This document shows, one piece after another, positions 1-8,748 of a stretch of DNA of 50,611 bases (position 1 is its first letter; each line of letters starts with the position of its first letter). Location: the NCBI GenBank assembly GCA_017848795.1, contig JAFIHG010000009.1, positions 1 through 50,611 on the forward strand, read 5' to 3'. The notes beneath the pieces are model-generated. The model searched no databases and was not told where the DNA came from. It saw only the letters and a program-made list of their open reading frames with translations. Made by a program: the position numbers and the translations under genes. The DNA comes from Candidatus Nanopelagicales bacterium. GTDB taxonomy: Bacteria; Actinomycetota; Actinomycetes; S36-B12; CAIYMF01.

Positions 1-655
1 CCGAGAGCATCCCGCGCACGTCGGTCTCATTGCCCACCCGCGTCAGGCGTAGGTGCTGGGCGTGGTAGGCCTCCTGCTCATCAGCGGTGGCCCCGTCGGG
101 GAACACCGTGGCCAGGATCCGCGCAGCGGCGGCGCGCACGTGGTCGGCGTTCTCGCGCTGTGCGATGTCGAGCAGCACCTGCTGGCACTCCCCGAACACG
201 AGTGCGGTCAGCTCGGGGTCGGTGCGGGTCTTCTTCTCACACGCCACCAGCCCCAGGCTGATCTCCCGCACCCCCGCCCCCACGATGCGCCCGGCGAGCC
301 ACGCCGAGCGGGTCGGCGCGAGCTCAGGCCGCTGCAGATCCCGCGACCGCGCGAGCAGCCGAGCCGCGTCCCGGTCCCCGCACCGGGTCGTCTGCTTCAA
401 CCACGCTTTGGTCGAGACGAACCCGCGCCCCCGCAGCACCCCACAGTCATGCGTACGACCCAACGCCGCCGTGGCGGCAGCGGTCGCGGCATCCGCGGCC
501 GCGAGCAGGCCTGCGGTCAGTTCCGGCAACGCCTCGTCCGCGGTATCGATCAACACGCCAGCAGCAACCGCTTCGTTCACCAGAGCAAGATCTGCCCGCG
601 CCCGATCCAGCGCGGCATGGACCTCCCGCGGACCGACCGCCGGCGTCTGCAACAT
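1..655 (-). CDS. DUF222-type protein, 3' end beyond window
   Basis: The frame reads without a stop from ATG at 655 to the left edge, giving 218 residues of an incomplete protein. It is alanine- and arginine-rich and helical, with an RGFVSTKAWLKQTT segment near residue 80, followed by RDAARLLARSRDL and SAWLAGRIVGAG blocks. This is the layout of the DUF222 domain of actinobacterial proteins that usually end in an HNH nuclease domain. That nuclease part would lie outside the window and cannot be confirmed. The start is supported by a TACAGT box (663-668) exactly 7 bases upstream, which predicts a leaderless mRNA. The function of DUF222 proteins is not established. Plus-strand frames across the same bases are shadows. 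Confidence 0.75.
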   Translation of the reverse strand, partial: MLQTPAVGPREVHAALDRARADLALVNEAVAAGVLIDTADEALPELTAGLLAAADAATAAATAALGRTHDCGVLRGRGFVSTKAWLKQTTRCGDRDAARLLARSRDLQRPELAPTRSAWLAGRIVGAGVREISLGLVACEKKTRTDPELTALVFGECQQVLLDIAQRENADHVRAAAARILATVFPDGATADEQEAYHAQHLRLTRVGNETDVRGMLS

Positions 656-1173
656 ACGGACAACTGTAGGAGAGGGGTCCGACAGTCCTTCTCCGCCGCG
701 ACCCGAATAGCAGCTGGCCCGCATGCAGTACCAGGCGCTCATGCATCGAGCCGCACTCCATCAGGACGTTCGCATGAACCCTGTACTACCGGACGCGCGG
801 CGCCGCGGTGCCCGCTGATCTGCGTCACCGCGCACCCACAAACGCCGTCGAGACGTGGAGTTGGCGCACGCGCGTCAGGTGGGGCGCGGCGCCCTCAGGA
901 CAGAGGAGCGGGCACAAACGATTGACGCCGCACCTCAGCAGTTTGCTTATGTCGCTCCGGCGGCAGGTGCCGCCCGTGTTCGATGAGGGCCGGCACCTGT
1001 GCAGCGAGTCTTCGATGCAGAGGCCGATGCGCGCGAGGAACCGGTGATCGGCGCCGGCCGGCCACGCTCCTGCCCGCGTGGAGTGCTGAGACGTCCACAC
1101 CGTCATCCTCGGTTTTCGAGAAGGCACTCTCGTGCTGTATCGCGCACGCCTGGCGGCGTCGGTGGATCACGGC
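656..1173. other. Gap of about 520 bases with no recognisable gene
   Basis: Short open frames exist on both strands, but none has a convincing start, known motif or natural composition; they look like random GC-rich frames. The stretch separates the DUF222 gene from the 3' end of selD. Apart from the -10 box at 663-668, I see only a weak hairpin downstream of selD (ACGCC at 1146-1150, GGCGT at 1155-1159), which could help to end the fdh-selD transcript. Confidence 0.5.
663..668 (-). promoter_or_regulatory. -10 box TACAGT for a leaderless gene
   Basis: TACAGT on the minus strand lies 7 bases before the ATG at 655. It has the same layout as the other TANNNT-N6/7-RTG starts in this window, so transcription probably starts at the first base of the start codon. 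Confidence 0.5.
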
Positions 1174-2166
1174 TCAGCGCACTTCGAGGATGGCGGAGGT
1201 CCGCGGTATGAGTTCTCCGATGACGGGGTGGCCGGGAAGCTCGCCTGCGACGAGCAGCCCGCCGGAGGTCTGGGCGTCCGCGAGCAGCAGCAACTCGTTC
1301 TCCGGGCAGTCGCTGCGCAGATGAGGACGCACCCACTCGAGGTTGCGGCGGCTGCCGCCGGGCAGGTGCCCAGCGGCCAGCAGGGGCCGGGCGCCGTCGA
1401 GGACCGGTACTGCGCCGTGGTCCACGACCGCCGTCACGCCACTTGCACGCGCAAGCTTGAACAAGTGCCCGAGCAGCCCGAAACCGGTGACGTCGGTCGC
1501 GCAGCGCACTCCCGCCGTCAGTGCCGCCTCCGCCGCATCGCGGTTCAGCGTCGTCATTACCGCCACTGCCTCGGGGAAGACCTCGCCGGTCGCCCTGTGG
1601 CGGTTCCCCAGGATCCCCAGCCCGAGCGGCTTGGTGAGGGTCAGCGGGGTACCTGCGGTGCCGGCGTCGATGCGCAGTAGCCGGTCGGGGTCGGCGATCC
1701 CCGTGACAGCCAGGCCGTACTTCGGCTCCGGGTCGTCGATGCTGTGACCGCCGGCCAGGTGGGTCGCGGCGGCGCGGCAGACGTCGGCCCCGCCGCGCAG
1801 CACCTCAGCCGCGATCTCCAGGGGCAGCACCTCACGCGGCCAGCAGAGCAGGTTGACGGCGACGAGCGGCCGGCCGCCCATCGCGTACACGTCCGAGAGC
1901 GCGTTGGTGGCCGCGATACGGCCCCAGTCGTACGGGTCGTCGACGACCGGCGTGAAGAAGTCAGCGGTCGCGATCACAGCGGTGTCTGCTCCGATACGTA
2001 CCGCTGCGGCATCGTCGCCGTGCTCGACGCCGACCAGTAGGTCGTCGCCCGGGTGGCCGGTGCCGAGGGAGGCGAGCAGCCCCTCGAGCTCGCCTGCCGG
2101 GACCTTGCAGGCGCAGCCGCCGCCATGCCCGTACTCGGTGAGCCGGACGCGGGGGGTGTCGATCAC
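1174..2166 (-). CDS. selD: Selenide, water dikinase (selenophosphate synthetase)
   Basis: SelD makes selenophosphate from selenide and ATP, the selenium donor that SelA uses to build selenocysteinyl-tRNA. The 330-residue product has the usual length. Near residues 11-20 it carries the glycine-rich HGGGCACKVP motif, which holds the catalytic Cys and Lys of the family. ATP-binding AIR-synthase-like segments follow (HGDDAAAVRI-type block, DVYAMGGRPLVAVNL, GGHSIDDPEPKYGLAVTG, TDVTGFGLLGHL). The start is GTG at 2166, which overlaps the TGA of the upstream NrfD-like gene by four bases (GTGA), so translation is probably coupled. The gene is last in the fdhA-fdhB-nrfD-selD operon, linking selenium-donor supply to expression of the selenoenzyme. 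The catalytic Cys is an ordinary cysteine, so SelD itself is not a selenoprotein. Confidence 0.95.
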   Translation of the reverse strand: MIDTPRVRLTEYGHGGGCACKVPAGELEGLLASLGTGHPGDDLLVGVEHGDDAAAVRIGADTAVIATADFFTPVVDDPYDWGRIAATNALSDVYAMGGRPLVAVNLLCWPREVLPLEIAAEVLRGGADVCRAAATHLAGGHSIDDPEPKYGLAVTGIADPDRLLRIDAGTAGTPLTLTKPLGLGILGNRHRATGEVFPEAVAVMTTLNRDAAEAALTAGVRCATDVTGFGLLGHLFKLARASGVTAVVDHGAVPVLDGARPLLAAGHLPGGSRRNLEWVRPHLRSDCPENELLLLADAQTSGGLLVAGELPGHPVIGELIPRTSAILEVR

Positions 2167-3086
2167 CCGCTCAACGTACCTACCGGCTCTGTGAGGCGGG
2201 CGCGCTGCGGTACCACGACGTGCCGCGGGTCCTCCGCGGCCGGCCGCCCGGCGAGCAGCAACCCGAACCGGGTGAGCAGCGACCCGGTGGCGAGCGCCGC
2301 GCCCGCCGGGCGGGCGAGCACCGGCAGCCGCGGGCTGAGGACGGCGGCGGCGACACCGCCGGCGGTGAGCGCACGGGCCGCGCGGAGCAGCACGCCCGGG
2401 CGCCCCTGGCGGTACGGCTCGTCGAGCGGGCCGAGCCGCCGGCGCATCCGTTCGGTCGCTGCGAGTTCGACGACGCCTCCCATGACGCCCAGCCGGCGGG
2501 CCGGACCGCGCTCGCTGGCCGGTGTCGCGACCATGGCCAGCCCACCAGCCGCGGCCGTGGCGCCGCCCGCGAACACGAACGGCAACTCCCGGTAGCCCTC
2601 GTGCCAGGTCGGGATCGCGGTGTCGGCGATGAGCGCCGCGGTGTACGTGGAGAGGGCCGGGCCGAGCACAGCCGCGCCGATCCCGGCAGTCCGTCCCAGG
2701 CGCGGCAGCACACCCGTGACGTCGGAGACGAGCGCCGCTGTCGCGAGCCCGGAGAACGGCGCCATCACCCAGGAGCCGACGGACATCGGAGACGTCGGCT
2801 TGAGCACCCGCAGCATGTGCAGGAACCGCGCCGGGCGGCCCAGGTCGTGGATCAGCGCGCCGATCCCCGCGGTGATTCCCGCGGCGGCAAGTACCCGCGA
2901 AACCCGTTGCAGTTCTGGGCGTCCCGTCAGCGCGGCGCCCTCGGCCAACACCGCAGACGCGCCCGCCAGACCGCCGAGGAAGAAGTACAACGACACGTCG
3001 GGCTGCTTCCACACCGGCCCCTTGAGGATCGGCCGGCCGTAGTACGAGTCGAAGTCCGCGTCAGGGACGAGCCGGGTCTCCTTCAC
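2163..3086 (-). CDS. NrfD/PsrC-type membrane subunit of formate dehydrogenase
   Basis: This 307-residue integral membrane protein begins MKETRLVPDADFDSYYGRPI and has a series of hydrophobic helices, including LYFFLGGLAGASAVLAEG near residue 33 and AGITAGIGALIHDLGRPARF. The last segment resembles the NrfD/PsrC quinone-site region. NrfD-type subunits pass electrons from an iron-sulfur partner to membrane quinone and contain no haem. Here it replaces the cytochrome b subunit found in E. coli FdnI/FdoI. Its ATG overlaps the stop of the iron-sulfur subunit (ATGA) and its own stop overlaps the selD start, so it is tightly coupled inside the operon. It is the predicted membrane anchor and quinone reductase of the complex. 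I infer the partner from position only. Confidence 0.85.
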   Translation of the reverse strand: MKETRLVPDADFDSYYGRPILKGPVWKQPDVSLYFFLGGLAGASAVLAEGAALTGRPELQRVSRVLAAAGITAGIGALIHDLGRPARFLHMLRVLKPTSPMSVGSWVMAPFSGLATAALVSDVTGVLPRLGRTAGIGAAVLGPALSTYTAALIADTAIPTWHEGYRELPFVFAGGATAAAGGLAMVATPASERGPARRLGVMGGVVELAATERMRRRLGPLDEPYRQGRPGVLLRAARALTAGGVAAAVLSPRLPVLARPAGAALATGSLLTRFGLLLAGRPAAEDPRHVVVPQRARLTEPVGTLSG

Positions 3087-3982
3087 GACCGCCGTCCCAG
3101 GAACGAGGCGACCCCGAGAACCACGAGCGCGCCGGCCGCCATCGCGGTCCGCTGCCAGATCTGCGGGAGGTTGCGCGTCGTGACGACGGGGTCGGGCGGC
3201 AATCCATAGACCTCCGGCTCGTCCAGCAGCAGGAAGAACGCGCCGGTGCCGCCGACGCCGTCATCGGGGTCGTTGCCGTACAGCCGGGCGCCGGCCTCGC
3301 CGTCCGCGCGCAGCTCGGCCAGCCGGGCATCGGCCCGGGCGCGCAACACGTCGAGCTCGCCGTACTGGATCGAATCGGTCGGGCAGGCCTTGGCGCACGC
3401 GGGCTCGAGGCCGTCACCGATGCGGTCGTAGCACAGGGTGCACTTGAACACCCGCCCGTCGTCCTTGCGCTGGTCGATCACGCCGTACGGGCACGCGACG
3501 ACGCAGTAGCCGCAGCCGTTGCAGATGTCCTCCTGCACGACCACCGTGCCGAACTCGGTACGGAACAACGCGCCTGTCGGGCACACGTCCAGGCATGCGG
3601 CGTGCGTGCAGTGCTTGCAGACGTCGGAGGCCATCAGCCAGCGGATGTCCGCGTCCTGCCCGGGCTCCGCGGCGGTCTGCGCGCCGGGTGCTCCGATGCC
3701 GGGCATGCCGAGGTCGACTGCCTGACGGGCCGGCACCTGCTGCTCGATGAAGGCCACGTGGCGCCAGGTGTTGGCGCCGAGCGCGCCGGTGTTGTCGTAC
3801 GACATCCCGGTGAGCGGCCCGCCATCGTCGGGTACGAGGTTCCACTCCTTGCACGCGACCTCGCAGGCCTTGCAGCCGATACAGACGCTGGTGTCGGTGA
3901 AGAACCCCATGCGTGGGGGTGGGTCTTGGTATCCCGCCTGTTCGGCGACGTTCGGGACCGGCCCGTACAGTGCGTTGCTCAT
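3083..3982 (-). CDS. fdhB: Formate dehydrogenase iron-sulfur (beta) subunit
   Basis: The 299-residue ferredoxin-like electron-transfer subunit carries four cysteine clusters: C34-C37-C40-C44 (VCIGCKACEVACKEWN), a CKHCTHAACLDVCP set, CNGCGYCVVACPYG, and CTLCYDR followed by CAKACP. Together they predict four 4Fe-4S clusters, as in FdnH/FdoH. A single hydrophobic segment near the C-terminus (TAMAAGALVVLGVASFLG) resembles the membrane-anchoring helix of FdnH. ATG at 3982 was chosen because it shares one base with the fdhA stop (TGATG) and gives the usual N-terminus; the open frame further upstream is a shadow of fdhA. The protein would carry electrons from the molybdenum/tungsten subunit to the NrfD-like subunit. 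Confidence 0.95.
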   Translation of the reverse strand: MSNALYGPVPNVAEQAGYQDPPPRMGFFTDTSVCIGCKACEVACKEWNLVPDDGGPLTGMSYDNTGALGANTWRHVAFIEQQVPARQAVDLGMPGIGAPGAQTAAEPGQDADIRWLMASDVCKHCTHAACLDVCPTGALFRTEFGTVVVQEDICNGCGYCVVACPYGVIDQRKDDGRVFKCTLCYDRIGDGLEPACAKACPTDSIQYGELDVLRARADARLAELRADGEAGARLYGNDPDDGVGGTGAFFLLLDEPEVYGLPPDPVVTTRNLPQIWQRTAMAAGALVVLGVASFLGRRS

Positions 3983-6900
3983 CACGCCTCCGAAGCGATG
4001 CCGGCGCGGCGGCGATAGCCCTCGACGTACTCCAGCAGCGCAGGTCCGGTCGGCCGACGGCCGGGCCGGATGTCGCAGGTGCCGACCTTGCCCTGGATGT
4101 GGGAGTTGGGGTCGAGCGTCACGTGCACCAGGTCGTTGCTGGAGTCCCCGACGGTGATGCCGTTGACGCCCCAGTGGTAGGGCAGTCCGACCTGCTCGAC
4201 CTTGCGGTCCCCCACCCGCAGCGTCCGCACCCGTTCGGTCACCAGGACCCGCGCCTCGATCGCCGTGCGGTTGGTGACGATCGTGGCCCAGCCGCCGTTG
4301 ACGAGTCCGCGTTCGGCGGCCAGGCGCGGGGACACCTCGCAGAACATCTCCGGTTGCAGCTCGGACAGGTAGGGCAGGGTGCGCGTCATGCCACCGGCGG
4401 TGTGGTGCTCGGTGAGGCGGTAGCTGGTGAACACGTACGGGTACACCTCGGACTGGTCCGGGTTCAGCGGGTTCGCCGGGTGGACGATGCGCCCACGCGC
4501 CGGGCTGTGCTGCGTGCCGTACAGCGGGTTCTCGAGGATCGACTCCGGCGGCTCGTAGTGCGTCGGCAGCGGCCCGTCGGCGAGACCGATCGGGGCGTAG
4601 AGCCACGCCTTGCCGTCGCTCTGCATGATGAAGGCGTCCTGTCCGCCGATCGCGTCCGGGCCGCGCGCTCCGTCCGGCGGGACGTAGTCCGGCGGCCGGT
4701 CCGCGACGAAGTCCGGCACGTCATGGCCGGTCCAGGTGCCCGCGTCCGCGTCCCACCAGACGTACGCCTTGCGTTCGCTCCACGGTCTGCCGTCGGGGTC
4801 GGCCGAGGCGCGGTTGTAGAGGATGCGCCGGTTGGAGGGCCACGCCCAACCCCACTCCGGCGCCACCCAGCTCTGCTCGCGGCCGGGCTTGCGCCGGGCC
4901 GCCTGGTTCAACTCGTCGGCGAACACCCCGCAGTAGATCCAGCAGCCGCAGGCGGTCGAGCCGTCGTCCGCCAGCGCGGTGTACGACGAGAGCGCCGCCC
5001 CGTCCGGGCCGGTGCCGTTGATCTCCCGCAGCACCGCCTCCGCGCTCGGCTCCCGGTCCGGTCCGTGCTCCGGGTAGTCCCAGGTCAGGTCGAGGACCGG
5101 TCGGTCCCTCTCGTCGTTCGAACCGGCGAGCTTGGCCCGGATCCGTTTGCCGAGCTCGTGGTAGAACTTCAGCTCGCTCTGGCAGTCCCCCGGCGGCTCG
5201 ACCGCCTTGTAGTGCCACTGCAGCATGCGCTGGGTGTTGGTGAAGCTGCCGTCCTTTTCGACGTGGCTCGCGGCGGGCAGGAAGAACACCTCGGTGCCGA
5301 TGTCCTCGGTGCGCAGCTCGCCGGTCTCGATCTCCGGGCCGTCCTTCCAGAACGTCGCGCTCTCGATCATGGTGAAGTCGCGGACGACCAGCCACTCCAG
5401 GTTGGCCATCCCGAGGCGTTGCATCTTGCCGTTCGCCGAGCCGACCGCCGGGTTCTCGCCGACGACGAAGTAGCCCTTGCAGGTGCCCTCGAGCTGCGCC
5501 AGCACGGTGGGGTACGTCGAGTGGTCCCCGGTCAACCGGGGCAGGTAGTCGAAGCAGAAGTCGTTGTCGGCGCTCGCCGCATCTCCCCAGTACGACTTGA
5601 GCAGGCTGACGGTGTATGCCGCCATGTTCCCCCAGTAGCCCGTCGTACCGGCGTCCGCAGCGACGAACGACTCGAGGTCCTGGTGCTGGTGGGCGTGCGG
5701 CATCGGGATGTACCCGGGAAGCAGGTTGTACAGCGTGGGGATGTCGGTCGAGCCCTGGATGCTCGCGTGACCGCGCAGCGCCATGATCCCGCCGCCCGGG
5801 CGGCCCATGTTGCCGAGCAGCTGCTGCAGGATCGCTGCGGTACGGATGTTCTGCACGCCCACCGAGTGCTGGGTCCAGCCCACGGCGTAGCAGAACGCCG
5901 CCGTCCGTTCCCGCCCGCTGTTGGTGGTGAGGATGTCGGCGACCTCGGCGAACTGCTCGCGCGAGATCCCGCAGACCTGCTCGACCATCTCGGGCGTGTA
6001 CCGCGCGAAGTGCCGCTTGAGGATCTGGTAGACGCAACGCGGGTGCTGCAACGTCTCGTCACGCTCGGGCTTCCCGGGGACGGACGGGCCGCCGGACCCT
6101 GCGGTCTCGGGCTGCCCACCCTCACGAGCGGCCTTGCCGGCCGCGGCCATCTCCTCGGCGCCGGTCTGGCTCGGGTCGCGCTGCCCGGCAGCGGCGGCCG
6201 CCTCGGCTCCCTCGTACCGCCAGGTGTGGGCGCTGTAGCTGTTCGACTCCGGGTCGAAACCGGAGAACAGCCCGTCGAGCTCCTCGGTGTCCTGGAAGTC
6301 CTCGGTGACGATCGCCGCAGCGTTGGTGTACGCGACGACGTACTCGCGGAAGTCGAGCGCGCGGGTGAGGATGTGGTTGACGAGCGCCCCGAGGAACGCG
6401 ATGTCCGAGCCGGCCCGGATCGGCACGTGCACGTCGGCCATCGCCGAGGTACGCGTGAACCGCGGGTCGACGTGGACGATCTTCGCGCCGCGCGCCTTGG
6501 CCTCCATCACCCACTGGAACCCGACCGGGTGGCACTCGGCCATGTTCGAGCCCTGGATGACGATCGCGTCAGCGTTCGCGAGGTCCTGCTGGAAGGTCGT
6601 GGCACCGCCGCGTCCGAACGAGGTCCCCAGACCGGGGACCGTGGAGGAGTGTCATATGCGGGCCTGGTTCTCGATCTGCACCGCGCCCAGTGCGGTGTAG
6701 AGCTTCTTCATGAGGTAGTTCTCCTCGTTGTCGAGGGTCGCTCCTCCCAGGCTCGCAATTCCCATGGTGCGCCGTACGCGCTTGCCGTCCTCCTCCCACA
6801 CCCAGGTGCGAGCGCGGGTGTCGATGACGCGGTCGGCGATCATGTCGATCGCCGTGTCCAGGTCGAGGTCCTCCCACTCGGTGCTGTGCGGGCGGCGGTA

Positions 6901-7218
6901 CCGCACCTTGGTCACGCGGTTCGGCGAGGTGACGAGTTGCTTGCTGGCGCTGCCCTTCGGGCAGAGCCGGCCGCGGGACACCGGGCTGTCCGGGTCGCCC
7001 TCGATCTGGACGACCGCGCCGTCCTTGACGTAGACGGTCTGGCCGCACCCGACCGCGCAATAGGGGCAGACCGACTTGACCACCTGGTCCGCGGTCGCGG
7101 TGCGGGGGGTCAACCTCCGGGTCGGGCCGGACTTCGCCGCCTCACCCCTGCCGAGCAGGTCACCCGACCGCAGCTGCCGGACGACCGGCCAGAGGTCGAG
7201 GAACGTTCGGTCGTTCAT
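3982..7218 (-). CDS. fdhA: Selenocysteine-containing formate dehydrogenase, catalytic alpha subunit
   Basis: The gene encodes 1078 residues if the in-frame UGA at 6652-6654 is read as selenocysteine 189. Reading through joins NQARI-Sec-HSSTVPGLGTSFGRGG to the remainder, matching the Sec region of E. coli FdnG/FdoG (NQARV-Sec-H). The N-terminal 4Fe-4S cluster cysteines are C51, C54, C58 and C86. The rest is a molybdopterin oxidoreductase with NMAECHPVGFQWVMEAKARGAK next to the Sec region and a C-terminal molydopterin-dinucleotide-binding domain. It oxidises formate to CO2, with molybdenum or tungsten held by the Sec and a bis-pterin. No Tat signal with a hydrophobic stretch is visible, unlike FdnG, so the subunit may face the cytoplasm. 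An AGGAGGGG ribosome site precedes ATG 7218. First gene of the fdhA-fdhB-nrfD-selD operon. Confidence 0.95.
6622..6640 (-). promoter_or_regulatory. Bacterial SECIS element in fdhA
   Basis: Read on the minus strand the element is GGTCCCC-GGTCT-GGGGACC: a perfect 7-bp stem with a five-base loop. Eleven bases separate the UGA from the stem and 18 separate it from the loop, inside the window SelB needs. The GGUCU loop matches the core of the E. coli fdhF SECIS loop (AGGUCU), where the G and bulged U contact SelB. The bases are also coding, so both the protein and the hairpin constrain them. Confidence 0.88.
6652..6654 (-). other. Selenocysteine UGA codon (residue 189 of FdhA)
   Basis: On the minus strand this codon reads TGA. 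Family-conserved sequence continues in the same frame on both sides, and a SECIS-like hairpin follows after 11 bases. selA, selB, selC and selD all lie in the same locus. Automated callers would split fdhA here into a 188-residue fragment and an internal-start fragment at 6543. Confidence 0.95.
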
Positions 7219-7305
7219 GGCCCCTCCTGCCCGCTCACGTCCAGGTCAAGGTACGCCGTGGTGACCCGGCCTGCACGCGAACCCGTCCTGGTTAGGGTAC
7301 GAGCC
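7219..7305. promoter_or_regulatory. Divergent promoter region between fdhA and selC
   Basis: All control of two divergent transcripts must fit in about 87 bases. On the plus strand TAGGGT (7293-7298) ends exactly 7 bases before the mature 5' end of tRNA-Sec. On the minus strand TACCTT (7248-7253) lies about 30 bases before the fdhA ATG and leaves room for the AGGAGGGG ribosome site. I see no clear -35 box and no palindromic operator, so a regulator cannot be named. Confidence 0.5.
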
Positions 7306-7400
7306 GGAGGTGTGCCTCGTCTGGTGACGGGCGCGGTCTTCAAAACCGTTGTGGTCGAGCATCTCGGCCAGGCGGGTTCGATTCCCGTCCACCTCCGCCA
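7306..7400 (+). tRNA. selC: tRNA-Sec (anticodon TCA)
   Basis: This 95-base tRNA starts GGAGGTG (7306-7312), pairs with CACCTCC (7390-7396) and ends G-CCA with the CCA encoded. Selenocysteine-specific features are all visible. There is a 6-bp D stem (7316-7321 with 7326-7331) closed by the four-base loop TGGT. The anticodon loop CTTCAAA has TCA at 7340-7342. The long variable arm has a 7-bp stem (7352-7358 with 7364-7370), and the T loop is TTCGATT. The acceptor plus extended T stem total 13 bp, as required for SelB. SerRS would charge it with serine, SelA would convert that to selenocysteine, and SelB would carry it to the ribosome. It lies 27 bases before selA and may share its transcript. 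Confidence 0.97.
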
Positions 7401-7427
7401 CACGTCCGTGCTGTCACTGGAGCCGCC

Positions 7428-8744
7428 GTGCGTGACGTCCGCCGCGCGACCCCGGCGACCGATGCGGTGCTGCGCGACGCCCGGCTGGCCCAGCCGCTGC
7501 AGCGCCTCGGCCGTCCGCTCGTCAAGCGGCAGGTGCAGGTGGTGCTGCAGCGCTGCCGGGAGGGCCGGCTCGCCCCGGACGACGTGGTCCCCATGGTCCT
7601 CGCCGCGCTCCCGGCGCACGCCACGTCGCTGCGACCGGTGCTGAACGCCACGGGCGTGCTCGTGCACACCAACCTCGGCCGTGCCCCGCTGTCCGACGCG
7701 GCTGTCGAGGCGCTGGTGGCCGCGTCGGGCACGAACGACGTCGAGCTCGACCTCGCTACCGGCGCGCGGGCGCAGCGGGGGAGTGGTGCGCTCGCCGCGC
7801 TGCGGTCGGCGGTGCCGGACGCGGCCGCGGTGCACGTCGTCAACAACGGCGCCGCTGCCCTCGCCCTCGCCTGCGCCGGACTGGCGGCCGGGCGGGAGGT
7901 CGTCATCGCGCGCGGTGAGCTCGTCGAGATCGGTGACGGCTTCCGGATCCCGGAGCTCGTCGAGTCGGTCGGGGCCACCCTCCGGGAGGTGGGCACGACC
8001 AACCGGGTGGCCCGCGCCGACTACGAGCGGGCGCTGAACGAGCAGACCGCGTTCGTCCTCAAGGTGCACCCCTCGAACTTCCGCGTCACCGGCTTCACCT
8101 CAAGCGTCCCCGTGCGCCAGCTCGCGACGCTGCCCGTCCCGGTGGTCGCCGACATCGGCTCGGGCCTGCTCGCCCCGCACCCCCGCCTGCCGGACGAACC
8201 CGACGCCGCGAGCGCGCTGCGCGCCGGTGCGGCGCTCGTGACCGCGTCCGGCGACAAGCTGCTCGGCGGGCCGCAGTGCGGGCTGCTGCTGGGCACCGCG
8301 CCGGTCGTCGACGGGCTGCGCCGGCACCCGCTCGCGCGCGCCCTGCGCATCGACAAGCTCACGCTCGCCGCGCTCGAGGCGACGCTCACCGGCCCGCCCC
8401 CGCCCGTCCGGGCCGCCCTCGCGCAGGACGAGGCGTCCCTGCGCACCCGCGCTGTCGCGCTGCAGGACGCGCTGCGCGACGTGGTCGACGCCGACGCGGT
8501 CCCGAGCACCGCCGCCGTCGGCGGTGGGGGCGCACCCGGCGTGGCGCTCGCCAGTGCGGCGCTCTCACTGCCCGCCGGTCTCGCTGCCGGGCTGCGCGCC
8601 GGCGACCCTGCCGTACTGGGCCGGATCGAGCACGGGCGGTTGCTGCTCGACCTGTTCGCGATCCCGCCCGAGCAGGATCCCGCGTTGCTGGGCGCCGTAC
8701 GGGCCGCGCTCGCCCGTCCGGATCACACCGTCCGGATGGACTGA
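7428..8744 (+). CDS. selA: L-seryl-tRNA(Sec) selenium transferase
   Basis: SelA is the PLP enzyme that converts seryl-tRNA(Sec) to selenocysteinyl-tRNA(Sec) with selenophosphate. The 438-residue product has typical length. Key segments are NATGVLVHTNLGRAPLS near residue 70, a NNGAAALALA block, and the PLP-lysine motif SGDKLLGGPQCG with Lys at about 277. The start is GTG at 7428, 27 bases after the CCA end of selC. No strong ribosome site precedes it (only AGCC/GCCG), so processing of a joint selC-selA transcript could affect its translation. The stop is four bases before selB. The gene belongs to a selC-selA-selB unit divergent from the fdhA-selD operon. Confidence 0.97.
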   Translation: MRDVRRATPATDAVLRDARLAQPLQRLGRPLVKRQVQVVLQRCREGRLAPDDVVPMVLAALPAHATSLRPVLNATGVLVHTNLGRAPLSDAAVEALVAASGTNDVELDLATGARAQRGSGALAALRSAVPDAAAVHVVNNGAAALALACAGLAAGREVVIARGELVEIGDGFRIPELVESVGATLREVGTTNRVARADYERALNEQTAFVLKVHPSNFRVTGFTSSVPVRQLATLPVPVVADIGSGLLAPHPRLPDEPDAASALRAGAALVTASGDKLLGGPQCGLLLGTAPVVDGLRRHPLARALRIDKLTLAALEATLTGPPPPVRAALAQDEASLRTRAVALQDALRDVVDADAVPSTAAVGGGGAPGVALASAALSLPAGLAAGLRAGDPAVLGRIEHGRLLLDLFAIPPEQDPALLGAVRAALARPDHTVRMD

Positions 8745-8748
8745 GGCG

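Noticed and set aside
53-925. Plus-strand open frames at the left edge as genes
   Set aside because: The opposite strand encodes a DUF222-like protein running off the edge; the plus frames have shadow composition.
656-1173. Small genes between DUF222 and selD
   Set aside because: None of the overlapping short frames has a ribosome site, a family motif or natural amino-acid composition.
3982-7218. fdhA as a pseudogene because of the in-frame TGA
   Set aside because: Conserved sequence continues in frame on both sides, a SECIS-like hairpin follows, and selA, selB, selC and selD are adjacent.
3913-7644. A very long plus-strand open frame (over 1200 codons) opposite fdhA and fdhB
   Set aside because: It is Arg/Val/Ala-rich, has no motifs, and mirrors the third-position GC of the real minus-strand genes, which have clear cofactor-binding motifs.
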